Shown in pieces: positions 27,281 through 35,711 of a stretch of 64,000 bases of DNA. This DNA comes from Rhizobium esperanzae (GTDB taxonomy: Bacteria > Pseudomonadota > Alphaproteobacteria > Rhizobiales > Rhizobiaceae), in assembly GCF_002204185.1 (NCBI RefSeq), contig NZ_MXPU01000001.1:372001-436000 (forward strand), in the 5' to 3' direction. The number at the start of each line of letters is the position of its first letter. Positions within the stretch are counted from its first letter, which is position 1. The position numbers and the translations under genes are program-made. The notes under the pieces are model-generated. The model was not told where the DNA came from. It searched no databases and worked only from the letters and a program-made list of their open reading frames with translations.

Positions 27281-28248
27281 CGTTCCTTCGTATAGGGCAC
27301 GCCGCCGGCCTTCGGCGGGATTGCGACGCCGATGAAGCCGGCAAGCAGAATGCAGGTCAGGATATAGGGCAGCGCCTGGAAGACCTGGACCGGCACTTCA
27401 CCGACCAGCGGCACCTGCTTGCCCTGCATGAAGTTCGCCAAAGCATCGAGGAAGCCGAAGAGCAGGCAGGCGAACATCACCGGTACCGGCTTCCACTTGG
27501 CGAAAACCAGCGCCGCAAGCGCGATATAGCCCTTGCCGGCCGACATGTCCTTGATGAAGGCGGCGGACTGGGCGATCGCGAGATAGGTGCCGGAAAATCC
27601 GCAGAGGATGCCGGCGCACATGACGGCGCGGTAGCGCAGCCAGGCAACCGAAATGCCTGCCGTATCGACCGCGCCCGGATTTTCGCCGACGGCGCGCAGC
27701 CTGAGGCCGAAGCGCGTGCGGTAAAGCACCCACCAGGAGAAGGGCACGGCGAAAAAGGCAAGATAGGTGAGGATATTGTTGCCCGATATGACGCTTGCAT
27801 AGAGCGGACCGATGATCGGTATGTCGCGGACGGCATCCGCGCCCGGCAGGATGATCGGCGCGAAACGCGCCTCCGGCGCCAGCTGCGGCGTTCGGCCGCC
27901 CTGGCCGAACCAGGCTTGGCCGAGCACGATGGTGATGCCGGCGATGAAGAAGTTGATCGCGACGCCCGAGACGATCTGGTTGCCGCGATTGGTGATCGAG
28001 GCAAAGCCATGCACCAGGCTGAGCGCCACCGAACAAACGACGCCGGCGCCAAGCCCCAGCCAGGCCGAACCGGTAAGATAGGCCACACAGGCGGCGGCGA
28101 AGGCCGAGCCCAGCATCTTGCCTTCCAGGCCGATATCGAAGATGCCGGCGCGCTCGGAAAACAGCCCTGCGAGCGCGGTAAAGATCAGCGGAATAGAGAG
28201 CCTGACCGTCGAGCTCAGGACGTTGATGAAGATGTCGTAATAATCCAT
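27277..28248 (-). CDS. Nucleoside ABC transporter permease (second subunit)
   Basis: A 323-residue permease of the BPD_transp_2 family (RbsC/NupQ type) with eight or more membrane segments and the core FSERAGIFDIGLEGKM, typical of the smaller permease in BMP-dependent nucleoside importers. It is coupled to cdd by an ATGA overlap and lies 10 bases behind the partner permease. Substrate class (nucleosides) is inferred from the surrounding catabolic genes. Confidence 0.92.
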   Translation of the reverse strand: MDYYDIFINVLSSTVRLSIPLIFTALAGLFSERAGIFDIGLEGKMLGSAFAAACVAYLTGSAWLGLGAGVVCSVALSLVHGFASITNRGNQIVSGVAINFFIAGITIVLGQAWFGQGGRTPQLAPEARFAPIILPGADAVRDIPIIGPLYASVISGNNILTYLAFFAVPFSWWVLYRTRFGLRLRAVGENPGAVDTAGISVAWLRYRAVMCAGILCGFSGTYLAIAQSAAFIKDMSAGKGYIALAALVFAKWKPVPVMFACLLFGFLDALANFMQGKQVPLVGEVPVQVFQALPYILTCILLAGFIGVAIPPKAGGVPYTKER

Positions 28249-28258
28249 CGTCCGCTCC

Positions 28259-29362
28259 TCAGGCTCGCTTCAGTTGCTGGTAGACGTGCACCATTGCCGG
28301 CCGGAACATGTATTCCAGCGCGCCGGCAAAGAGGATCACCAGTCCCTGAATGACCAGGATCATTTCGCGGGTGATATTCGGCATCTCGAAAGAGATCCAG
28401 TCGCCGCCTTGGTAAAGGGTGCCGAAAAGGATTGCGGAAAAGATGATCCCGAGCGGATGGTTGCGGCCCATCAGCGACACTGCAATGCCGACGAAGCCGG
28501 CGCCACCAACGAACTCGACCTGCAGACGGGCGGAAGAGCCCATGACGGGATTGAGCGCCATCATGCCGGCGAGCGCGCCTGAAATCAGCATGGCGATGAT
28601 GACGATGCGTGCATAGGGTATGCCGGCATAGGCAGCCGCCGTCGAGCTCACGCCGAGTGTACGCATCTCAAAGCCGAGCTTGGTGCGCCAGATGAGGATC
28701 CAGACAAACCAGGCGGCAAGAAGGGCGATGATGAAGGAGACGTTGAAGGGTGCTGCACCCAATTTGGCTCCGAAGATGCTCATGACCCAGCCAAGCTTGG
28801 GAAGCTGCCCCCCCTCGAGAAAGGTGCGGGTTTCCGGCGCCATCTTGCCCGGAACGATCAGCACGTGCACCAGCAGATAGACCATAAGGGCGGCTGCGAT
28901 GTAGTTGAACATGATCGTCGTGATAACGATATGACTGCCGCGTTTGGCCTGCAGGAAAGCGGGAATGAAGGCCCAGGCCGCACCGAAGATACCGGCGCCG
29001 ACAATGGCGAGCGGCATCGTCACATACCAGGGCACGTAACGATCGAGCGCCAGCGCTACCAGCGCACAGCCGAGCCCGCCGACGTAGGCTTGGCCTTCAG
29101 AGCCGATGTTAAAGAGACCGGCATGGATGGCGACGGCCACGGAAAGGCCGGTGAAGATGAAACTCGTTGCATAGTAGAGCGTGAAGCCTATGCCTTCGCC
29201 GCTGCCGAAGGCACCCTCGAGCAGCAGCGAAAGGGCGGCGAGCGGGCTTTCGCCGATCAGCCAGACGACGAAACCCGAGATCAGGAAGGCGACGACCAGG
29301 TTTAAAAGCGGGATCAGACCGTAATTGATCCATCTCGGTAGCGGTACGGAAGCAGTGCTCAT
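28259..29362 (-). CDS. Nucleoside ABC transporter permease (first subunit)
   Basis: A 367-residue BPD_transp_2 permease of the NupP type, with an N-terminal cytoplasmic stretch, about ten membrane segments and the conserved HAGLFNIGSEGQAYVGG motif. The frame is open to 29380, but ATG 29362 (MSTASVPLPRW) has GTGAGG at good spacing and avoids overlap with the ATPase gene stop. Works with the neighbouring permease and the double ATPase. Confidence 0.92.
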   Translation of the reverse strand: MSTASVPLPRWINYGLIPLLNLVVAFLISGFVVWLIGESPLAALSLLLEGAFGSGEGIGFTLYYATSFIFTGLSVAVAIHAGLFNIGSEGQAYVGGLGCALVALALDRYVPWYVTMPLAIVGAGIFGAAWAFIPAFLQAKRGSHIVITTIMFNYIAAALMVYLLVHVLIVPGKMAPETRTFLEGGQLPKLGWVMSIFGAKLGAAPFNVSFIIALLAAWFVWILIWRTKLGFEMRTLGVSSTAAAYAGIPYARIVIIAMLISGALAGMMALNPVMGSSARLQVEFVGGAGFVGIAVSLMGRNHPLGIIFSAILFGTLYQGGDWISFEMPNITREMILVIQGLVILFAGALEYMFRPAMVHVYQQLKRA

Positions 29363-29369
29363 AAAGGCC

Positions 29370-30881
29370 TCACGCGGCAATGCCGGCCATCATCAGGCCG
29401 AGGGTCTGTTCACCGGCATCGGGCGTCTTCTCGCCGACGACCTGGCCGGCGAACATGACAAGGATACGGTCTGAAAGGGCGCGGATCTCATCGAGTTCGA
29501 CGGAGACGAGCAGGATCGCCTTGCCCGCATCGCGCATTTCGATGATCCGGCGGTGGATGAATTCGATGGCGCCGATATCGACGCCGCGGGTCGGCTGGCC
29601 GATGATCAGCATCTTCGGATCGCGTTCGATTTCGCGGGCGACGACGATCTTCTGCTGATTGCCGCCGGAGAAATTCGCCGTCTTCAGCCGCGGGTTCGGC
29701 GGGCGGATATCGTATTTTTCGATCTTCTCCATCGCATCCTTGCGGATCGCTTCGAGATCGAGCAGCGGCCCTTTGCTGTAGTCCGGACGGCGGTGATAGC
29801 CGAGGACGGAGTTTTCATATTCCTCGAACTTCAGCACCAGCCCCATATGGTGCCGGTCCTCGGGAATATGGGCGAGGCCGAGATCGCGCAGGCGGGCGGG
29901 ATCGGCCCTGTCGATCGTCTGGCCGTCGAGCAGGATTTCGCCGGAGACAGGCTTGCGGATTCCGGCAATCGCCTCCAGCAATTCCGACTGGCCGTTGCCG
30001 GCAACACCGGCGATGCCGACGATCTCGCCGGCGCGCACGTCGAAGGAGACGTTATCGACCATGGTGACGCCGCGATTGTCCTTGACCGTCAGGTTGCGGA
30101 CGGAGAGCACGGCGGCGCCCGGATTGGCTTCGCCCTTCTGCACGCGCAGCAGCACGCGACGGCCGACCATCAGCTCGGCAAGCTCCTCCACCGTCGTTTC
30201 CGCCGTCTTGCGGGTGGCGACCATCTCACCGCGGCGCATGACGGAGACCGTATCGGTGATCGCCATGATCTCGCGCAGCTTATGGGTGATGAGGATGATC
30301 GTCTTGCCCTGGTCGCGCAGCACCTTGAGGATGCGGAAGAGGTGGTCGGCTTCAGCCGGCGTCAGCACGCCTGTGGGTTCATCGAGAATCAGGATCTCGG
30401 CGCCGCGATACATGGCTTTCAGAATTTCGACGCGTTGCTGCAGACCAACCGGCAGCTCTTCGATCAGTGCGTCCGGATCGACCTCGAGGCCGTATTCGGT
30501 TTCCAGCCGCTTGAGCTCGGCGCGGGCCGATGCGACGCCTCTGGCCAGTAGCGAGCCACCTTCGGCGCCGAGCATGACGTTCTCGAGCACGGTGAAATTG
30601 TCGACCAGCATGAAATGCTGGTGCACCATGCCGATACCGGCGGCGATCGCCGCCTGGCTGTCACGGATGGTGACCGGATTGCCGTTGACGCGGATCTCGC
30701 CGCTGTCGGCGTGGTAGAAACCATAGATGATCGACATCAGCGTCGATTTGCCGGCGCCGTTTTCACCGATGATGCCGTGGATCGTCCCCTTGGCAACGGT
30801 GAGATTGATGTCCTTGTTGGCGTGGACGGCACCGAATTTCTTATCGATGCCGACAAGCTCGATAGCGGGCTTATCTGTCAC
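29370..30881 (-). CDS. Nucleoside ABC transporter ATPase with two nucleotide-binding domains
   Basis: A 503-residue protein holding two fused ABC domains as in RbsA/NupO. The N-terminal Walker A is GENGAGKST; the second domain has the degenerate GVAGNGQSE in place of Walker A, usual for this group, and a signature SGGNQQK. GTG 30881 (MTDKPAIELVG) has TGGAG upstream; a TTG at 30893 would add four residues. It lies behind a hairpin terminator that follows the binding-protein gene. Confidence 0.93.
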   Translation of the reverse strand: MTDKPAIELVGIDKKFGAVHANKDINLTVAKGTIHGIIGENGAGKSTLMSIIYGFYHADSGEIRVNGNPVTIRDSQAAIAAGIGMVHQHFMLVDNFTVLENVMLGAEGGSLLARGVASARAELKRLETEYGLEVDPDALIEELPVGLQQRVEILKAMYRGAEILILDEPTGVLTPAEADHLFRILKVLRDQGKTIILITHKLREIMAITDTVSVMRRGEMVATRKTAETTVEELAELMVGRRVLLRVQKGEANPGAAVLSVRNLTVKDNRGVTMVDNVSFDVRAGEIVGIAGVAGNGQSELLEAIAGIRKPVSGEILLDGQTIDRADPARLRDLGLAHIPEDRHHMGLVLKFEEYENSVLGYHRRPDYSKGPLLDLEAIRKDAMEKIEKYDIRPPNPRLKTANFSGGNQQKIVVAREIERDPKMLIIGQPTRGVDIGAIEFIHRRIIEMRDAGKAILLVSVELDEIRALSDRILVMFAGQVVGEKTPDAGEQTLGLMMAGIAA

Positions 30882-30895
30882 TGCAGGCTCCAAAT

Positions 30896-30937
30896 AAGAA
30901 AAGGGCGTATGGCGAAAATCCCCTCCGCCATACGCCC
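30896..30937 (-). terminator. Strong hairpin between binding-protein and ATPase genes
   Basis: Perfect 12-base arms GGGCGTATGGCG / CGCCATACGCCC (30903-30914 and 30926-30937) enclose 11 bases. On the minus strand they are followed by TTTTCTT. It probably terminates most transcripts after the binding-protein gene and protects its message, giving excess binding protein over ATPase and permeases. Confidence 0.85.
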
Positions 30938-30964
30938 GATCTCGATATTACATCAGGGCGCTGA

Positions 30965-31957
30965 TCACTTCGGGCAAGCGTTGTCCGAGGTGTAATCGTG
31001 AACCTTGACGGTTCCGGCGATGATATCGGCCTTGGCCTTGTCGACGGCAGCCTGCATTTCCGGCGTGATCAGCGACTTGTTGTTGTCGTCGATCGCCGCG
31101 CCAACACCATCTTCCTTGACGCCGAGCGCCTGGACGCCAGCGGTGAACTTGTCGTTCTTGGTGTCGGTATAGGCGTTGTAGACGGCGAGGTCGACGCGCT
31201 TGACCATCGAGGTCAGGACCGAGCCCGGATGCAGATGGTTCTGGTTGGAATCGACGCCGATCGACAGCTTCTTGTTGTCGGCCGCGGTCTGCAGCACGCC
31301 GAGGCCGGTGGCGCCGGCTGCCGCGTAAATGACATCCGCGCCCTGGTCGATCTGGTTCTTGGTGAGCTCGCCGCCACGAACCGGGTCATTCCACGCAGCG
31401 CCCGTCGTGCCGGTCATGTTCTGGAAAACCTGGATATCGGCCTTGGCGGCGCGCGCGCCCTGCTCATAGCCGCATTCGAATTTGCGGATCAGCGGAATGT
31501 CCATGCCGCCGACGAAGCCGACCTTGCCGGTCTTGGAGGCCATGCCGGCGAGAATGCCGACGAGATAGGAGCCTTCTTCTTCCTTGTAGACGACCGAGCG
31601 GACGTTCGGCTTGTCGACGACAGAGTCGACGATGATGAACTTGGTATCGGGGAATTCGGCTGCGACCTTCTCGATGGCCGAAGTCCAGGCGAAGGACACG
31701 GCAACGACCGGGTTGAAACCGCGGCTTGCGAAGTTGCGGATGGCCTGTTCGCCCTGCGTGTCGCCGGTCGGCTCGAAGTCGCGATAGGCGATGCCGGTCT
31801 CGGCCTTGAACTTCTCGGCGCCGTTATAGGCCGCTTCGTTGAAAGACTTATCGAACTTCCCGCCGGTGCCGTAAACCAGCGCCGGCTTGACATCGGCGGC
31901 AAGCGCCGTCGTCGACATGGCAGCCACGGCAAGGAGAGTGAGAAGGGATTTTTTCAT
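30965..31957 (-). CDS. BMP-family nucleoside-binding lipoprotein-like periplasmic protein
   Basis: A 330-residue periplasmic binding protein of the basic membrane protein (BMP/Med, PnrA) family. The signal peptide MKKSLLTLLAVAAMSTTALA ends in a signal peptidase I site rather than a lipobox. Diagnostic segments are GGKFDKSFNEAAYNGAEKF (two pieces), DTQGEQAIRNFASRGF and VGFVGGMDIPLIRKFE, the last being the ligand region typical of purine nucleoside binders. It heads the operon of importer plus cdd-punA-deoC-deoA. Confidence 0.93.
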   Translation of the reverse strand: MKKSLLTLLAVAAMSTTALAADVKPALVYGTGGKFDKSFNEAAYNGAEKFKAETGIAYRDFEPTGDTQGEQAIRNFASRGFNPVVAVSFAWTSAIEKVAAEFPDTKFIIVDSVVDKPNVRSVVYKEEEGSYLVGILAGMASKTGKVGFVGGMDIPLIRKFECGYEQGARAAKADIQVFQNMTGTTGAAWNDPVRGGELTKNQIDQGADVIYAAAGATGLGVLQTAADNKKLSIGVDSNQNHLHPGSVLTSMVKRVDLAVYNAYTDTKNDKFTAGVQALGVKEDGVGAAIDDNNKSLITPEMQAAVDKAKADIIAGTVKVHDYTSDNACPK

Positions 31958-32267
31958 TGTGCAGCCCTGTTGTTGCTATTCGTTAGGGGTCCTCCCGCAA
32001 GCCCTTTTCGGACATGTCTGCGGAACCACCGACCTCCCCCCGGAGGCCTGGCTGCGCGCATCCTTGCATGGCTCACGGAAAAATTCACCAGAAATTTTTC
32101 AGGCGGTAAAGATTTGCAGCGATTGCTGAAAATCAGTTCTTCCCGGTTGTTTTTTGGACATTCCCCCATCAAGGCTGCAGTTTTTCTAGCCAATCCGCCG
32201 GCAGATGCCAAAGCCGCAGAGGGCCATATCAGGCCTTCGCCGCATCGCACCGGCTCAAACCGATCGG
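31958..32267. other. Promoter region of the nucleoside import and catabolism operon
   Basis: This 310-base region upstream of the binding-protein gene holds no gene. Its visible element is the inverted repeat at 32078-32100. The other flank is the 3' end of a small minus-strand membrane-protein gene. Confidence 0.65.
32078..32100. promoter_or_regulatory. Inverted repeat GAAAAATT-N7-AATTTTTC upstream of the nucleoside operon
   Basis: Perfect 8-base arms around a 7-base spacer lie 121 bases upstream of the binding-protein start codon. Position suits an operator for a nucleoside-sensing repressor. No regulator gene is nearby, so this is tentative. Confidence 0.45.
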
Positions 32268-32585
32268 CTATGCGATGAAGCGGCCTGACACTTGCGGTTT
32301 CTTGTAGCCGACCATCCAAAGAAGCAGCGCGATCACCAGAAAAACCGCAAAGGCCGGCTGCAGCATCAGCCACTGAAATATGAAGGCATAGAAGCGCGGG
32401 TGGATATAGTAGGAAAGCGCGGATTGCAGCGACGTCAGCGTGTCCGGGCTCACATCCTGCCAGGCATCCGACATCGGCGTCATGATCACGGCGGAGGCGG
32501 CAACCGACTGGATCGAATCGATGGTCCCGGCAATAACGGCTGCCGCAAGTGCGACAAGACTCGCCAGACGCAACAGGAAACGCAT
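32268..32585 (-). CDS. Small membrane protein of unknown function
   Basis: A 105-residue protein with an N-terminal signal-anchor-like helix (LLRLASLVALAAAVIAGT) and a second membrane helix near the C-terminus (AFAVFLVIALLLWMVGY), joined by a polar loop that would face the periplasm. ATG 32585 follows GGAGGGA. I do not recognise a family with a known role. It precedes the nucleoside operon on the same strand but is separated from it by 310 bases. Confidence 0.75.
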   Translation of the reverse strand: MRFLLRLASLVALAAAVIAGTIDSIQSVAASAVIMTPMSDAWQDVSPDTLTSLQSALSYYIHPRFYAFIFQWLMLQPAFAVFLVIALLLWMVGYKKPQVSGRFIA

Positions 32586-32812
32586 CAATCCCTCCGACGC
32601 TTCGGTATGCCGGATAATTCCGGCGAGCCCGCGCCATACTCCACCTTGAGAATTACATAGTCATCGCTGAGGTGAAGCACAATGGGATGGGCCGAGCGGA
32701 GTTTTATCGGAAGAAGTCAAAAAACTGTTAGATTTGGGTTGATCGGCAAAAATTCATCGGTATATATCGCGCCGTTCCGACGATTTGCACCTATCCGGGC
32801 GCGAACGCCAAA

Positions 32813-32902
32813 GGACAGGTGGCCGAGTGGTTTAAGGCGCACGCCTGGAACGCGTGTGTACGTGAAAGCGTACCGAGGGTTCGAATCCCTCCCTGTCCGC
32901 CA
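32813..32902 (+). tRNA. tRNA-Ser(GGA)
   Basis: A 90-base class II tRNA. The acceptor arm GGACAGG pairs with CCTGTCC, followed by discriminator G and an encoded CCA. The anticodon stem CACGC/GCGTG holds the loop CTGGAAC with anticodon GGA. A long variable arm (GTACGTGAAAGCGTAC) and the T arm with GGTTCGAATCC follow, as expected for serine tRNAs. The 3' end abuts a truncated toxin gene on the other strand. Confidence 0.97.
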
Positions 32903-32905
32903 TTT

Positions 32906-33007
32906 TCACATCTGGCCGAGCCTGCGCTGAACCATATAGACGGGGCCCGCTTCGGCTATGCCGATCACGTCTTCTTCCGCTTCTTCCATAAGGCGAAAGC
33001 CCATCAT
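32906..33007 (-). pseudogene. Truncated ParE-like toxin (N-terminal remnant)
   Basis: A 33-codon frame starting with ATG that overlaps the parD-like stop by one base (TGATG), the normal parD-parE junction. Its first residues, MGFRLMEEAEEDVIGI, match the start of ParE/RelE-family toxins (RL..AEEDIxxI). Then the frame loses all similarity and stops four bases from the 3' end of tRNA-Ser, where a ParE toxin should continue to about 95 residues. The catalytic-fold strands are absent, so no toxin can be made. Its identification rests on a short stretch plus synteny. Confidence 0.65.
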
Positions 33008-33207
33008 CAATTGCCGCGAGGGCTTTCCACCCGCGCCCGCGCAGCCCCAAACAGATCGTCTTTCGACCGCGACCCGATGCCGCTCTTCAAGCCCTCATCG
33101 ACAAAGCGCTGCATAGCGGCGATCTTGTCGTCTCGCTCCTGATGTTTCCGGATAAGGTCGCGGACATAACCGCTCGAATAGGGCAGGGATACATTCATAG
33201 TCGCCAT
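33007..33207 (-). pseudogene. ParD-like antitoxin with an internal in-frame deletion
   Basis: A 66-residue frame (ATG 33207, MATMNVSLP) related to ParD ribbon-helix-helix antitoxins. After the MNVSLP strand, the protein jumps directly to YVRDLIRKHQERDDKIAAMQRFVDEGLKSG. In intact relatives about 18 residues carrying the first DNA-binding helix and the GRY turn come between. The reading frame is kept, but the DNA-binding fold should be broken. Together with the truncated parE it marks a decayed toxin-antitoxin module. The longer frame to 33246 is not needed. It may still be translated as a small protein. Confidence 0.7.
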
Positions 33208-33428
33208 TTCAGGTCTCCGTTTCACGAAATTTGGATTGTTTGGCAAAGTCTGTCAGATGTCGCCGCACGGCACGCTCTTCCACAGTCTGCAAGGAAGCGA
33301 AGGCTCGATCCCACGAAATGAAGTGTAGCGCTGACCAGAAAGATTCCTGAATTTTTACCACGCTGCTTCACCGCGTCTTTGCACGTTTGGGTTTAGGTTC
33401 TGCCAAACCAAAAACAGAGGTAAAACAG

Positions 33429-33638
33429 GTGGAAGAACTTTCGGTGAAGTCGAAGATCATCAAATCCGTCTATTTCAGCCAGGAAGACGGCCGGCTCAGG
33501 ATCTGCTTCAAGAACGGCGAGGAGCGTCTGTTCGAAGGCGTGCCCTCCTCGGAAGCCCATGCGATGACGGCGGCGCCGTCTCCCGGACATTATTACCTCG
33601 ACCGGATCAGAACGCGGTTTCGCAGACTGGCCGCCTGA
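33429..33638 (+). CDS. Small KTSC-domain protein
   Basis: A 69-residue protein that is almost wholly a KTSC domain: SKIIKSVYFSQEDGRLRICFKNG, then the VPSSEAH and APSPGHYYLDRIRTRF segments that correspond to the family's 'VP..y..l..A.S.G.y.n..Ir..y'. GTG 33429 has AGAGG upstream; a TTG at 33387 would extend it with no support. KTSC proteins are of unknown function, some linked to nucleic-acid enzymes and mobile elements. It stands alone. Confidence 0.72.
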   Translation: MEELSVKSKIIKSVYFSQEDGRLRICFKNGEERLFEGVPSSEAHAMTAAPSPGHYYLDRIRTRFRRLAA

Positions 33639-33995
33639 AACCCGTCGGGTTCAGCTGGGGATTGCGCCGGATTGAGACGGGGCCGGTGGATATTAACCAC
33701 TGGTTAACTTTCGCCTTCATCACCGTTGGATCGGCGCGAGCGGAAAGCGGCAATTGTCAGTGCTGCCGCTTTCAGAGATTCGGTCAGCCGGGAGGCTCGG
33801 TGGCGGACCCCAGCCAGGAAGCCGGGCCTCCCCGTCACGCCCTATCCGTTTCGCCAGATCGATCCGAGGTCGGGTGCGATCGCCTTGAAATAGCGAAATG
33901 GGGCTAATCCTGTGAAAAACCGGAATGCTCACATCCGGACTCGACAATGCTTCATTAGCATGATTGCATAAACCCATGGAAAGGGAGGCCGGGTG
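33639..33995. other. Intergenic region between the KTSC gene and the small Rmf-like ORF
   Basis: A 357-base gap in which only the palindromic CtrA-type box at 33693-33708 stands out. Short open frames on both strands show no family similarity or ribosome site. Small hairpins occur near 33920-33960. Confidence 0.6.
33693..33708 (+). promoter_or_regulatory. CtrA-type box, also a 15-base palindrome
   Basis: TTAA-CCACTGG-TTAAC matches the CtrA consensus TTAA-N7-TTAAC exactly, and TTAACCACTGGTTAA is a near-perfect dyad. The nearest plus-strand gene downstream begins about 290 bases away, which is far for direct control; an unrecognised transcript may lie between. Confidence 0.5.
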
Positions 33996-34238
33996 ATGAT
34001 GTTCGAGAATCTGCTTGAGATGCAGGAGCGTGGCGTGCGCGATCGTGCTCGCGGCCGCAGCCTGGCGGACAATCCGATGTCGAAGCCGGATGTGCTGCCG
34101 ATCACCGATTTTCAGGAATGGTATTCGATGTTCGACGCCTGGCGCTTCGGCTGGTCGATCGAGGATGCGATGGCGGGGCATATCGATGCGCCCCATCATG
34201 GCCGCGCCTCACCTCGTGCCTATACCAGGACGGTCTGA
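33996..34238 (+). CDS. Small protein with ribosome-modulation-factor/CrpP-like features
   Basis: An 80-residue frame with a strong ribosome site (GGGAGG, seven bases before ATG 33996). The stretch [17 protein letters not shown] resembles the 'G..A...G.s..dNPY' core of Rmf/CrpP-like small proteins found in alphaproteobacteria, and [11 protein letters not shown] resembles their C-terminal helix. It lacks the CPY-type ending of true Rmf. Its last 19 bases overlap the convergent pncB gene. Resemblance is weak, so function is left open. Confidence 0.55.
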   Translation: MMFENLLEMQERGVRDRARGRSLADNPMSKPDVLPITDFQEWYSMFDAWRFGWSIEDAMAGHIDAPHHGRASPRAYTRTV

Positions 34239-35524
34239 TCGACCCGATCCTCGGCGCCGAAGAATTTCAGGTAGCGTTCGACCTCCGCCGGTTCGCCGGT
34301 CGCCTTCTGCGGATTGTCGGAGAGTTTTACCGCCGGACGGCCGTTGGCGTCACTGACCTTGCAGACGATCGAGATCGGATTGAGGCCTGAGATTTCCGTC
34401 GGCGCGCAGCCGGCAAAATCATTCGTCAGGTTGGTGCCCCAGCCGAAGCTCATGCGCACGCGGCCTTCGAAATGCCGGTAAGTGTCGATGATGGCGTCGA
34501 CATCGAGACCGTCGGAGAAGATCAACAGCTTCTGGCGCGGATCGCGGCCCATCTTCTTCCACCAGTCGATGATCTTTTCACCGCCTTCGATCGGTGGCGC
34601 GCTGTCCGGACGGAAGCCGGTCCAGTCGGCGACCCATTCGGGGGCGTCGCGCAGGAAGGCCGCGGTGCCGAAGGCGTCCGGCAGGACGATCAGCAGGTTG
34701 CCGCCATAGAGCTTGTTCCAGTCGCGCAGGATCTTGTAAGGGGCATTGCGCAGTTGCTCATCGGTCTGCGCCAGGGCGGCTGCCACCATCGGCAGTTCGT
34801 GGGCATTGGTGCCGACCGCCTCGAGATCGGAATCCATCGCCAGCAATACATTGCTGGTGCCGGTGAAGGCCGGACCGATACCTTCCTTCAGCGCCTCGAC
34901 GCACCAGCGCTGCCAGAGAAAGCTGTGGCGGCGGCGGGTGCCGAAATCGGAGATGCGCAGGCCGGGCAATTCCTTCAGCCGCTCGACCTTCGACCACATC
35001 TTCGCCTTGGCGCGGGCGTAGAGCACATCCAGCGTGAAAGGGCCGAGCGCCTTCATCGCCGAACGCGAACGCAGCTCGTTGACGATGGCGAGCGCCGGGA
35101 TCTCCCACATGGTGGTTTCCTTCCAGGACCCATGGAAGTCCAGCACATATTGCCCGTCCTTCTTCGACAGCTCGTATTCAGGGAGCTGGAAATTGGACAG
35201 CCAGGCCAGGAATTCCGGCTCGAAGATCTGCGCGCGGCCGTAGAAACTGTTACCCGCCAGCCAGATCATCTCCTTCTTGGAGAGCCGTAGCGTGCGCGCA
35301 TGATCGAGCTGCTCCCGCAATTCGCCCTCATCGATCTCTTCGGCGAGATGTACGCGCTTGGTGCGGTTGATCAGGGTGAAGGAGGCGTTCACATCAGGAT
35401 AGAGCTTCCAGATCATCTGCAGCATCAGCAGCTTATAGAAATCGGTATCGATCAGGCTGCGGATGATCGGGTCGAGTTTCCAGGCGTGATTGTAGACGCG
35501 TCTCGCGATATCGGTCTTGGCCAT
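34220..35524 (-). CDS. pncB: Nicotinate phosphoribosyltransferase
   Basis: A 434-residue enzyme making nicotinate mononucleotide from nicotinate, PRPP and ATP, the salvage entry to NAD. Seen: the N-terminal [14 protein letters not shown] signature, [11 protein letters not shown] with the phosphorylatable His region, [22 protein letters not shown] (two pieces) and the PRPP-side IFSDGLDVD and [13 protein letters not shown] 35524 gives the family length; the longer frame to 35599 merely translates an 18-base tandem repeat upstream. Monocistronic. Confidence 0.96.
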   Translation of the reverse strand: MAKTDIARRVYNHAWKLDPIIRSLIDTDFYKLLMLQMIWKLYPDVNASFTLINRTKRVHLAEEIDEGELREQLDHARTLRLSKKEMIWLAGNSFYGRAQIFEPEFLAWLSNFQLPEYELSKKDGQYVLDFHGSWKETTMWEIPALAIVNELRSRSAMKALGPFTLDVLYARAKAKMWSKVERLKELPGLRISDFGTRRRHSFLWQRWCVEALKEGIGPAFTGTSNVLLAMDSDLEAVGTNAHELPMVAAALAQTDEQLRNAPYKILRDWNKLYGGNLLIVLPDAFGTAAFLRDAPEWVADWTGFRPDSAPPIEGGEKIIDWWKKMGRDPRQKLLIFSDGLDVDAIIDTYRHFEGRVRMSFGWGTNLTNDFAGCAPTEISGLNPISIVCKVSDANGRPAVKLSDNPQKATGEPAEVERYLKFFGAEDRVDQTVLV

Positions 35525-35551
35525 GAGATTCCTGCCCCTGTCCACTCCGGT

Positions 35552-35587
35552 CAGGTGCTGCCAAATTCCCAGGTGCTGCCAAGTTCC
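35552..35587. repeat. 18-base tandem duplication in the pncB leader
   Basis: Two adjacent 18-base copies, 35552-35569 and 35570-35587, differ at one position (CAGGTGCTGCCAA followed by ATTCC or GTTCC). The repeat starts 28 bases upstream of the pncB start codon. It could be a doubled regulator site or a simple slippage duplication. Confidence 0.75.
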
Positions 35588-35711
35588 GGGCCGGCGCACG
35601 AAACCGGCTCGTGCGCCTTCTTATCGAAAAATCGGCGAAGAAAGTCCAGACAAAACATAAACATCCCGCCGCATGGCGGCGACGGGATGCGGGAAATTAT
35701 CTGTCGAACGC

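Noticed and set aside
32813..33640. A genomic island at tRNA-Ser
   Set aside because: No integrase, no repeated tRNA 3' end that I could find nearby, and core genes resume at once. Only a small scar (parDE remnant) is supported.
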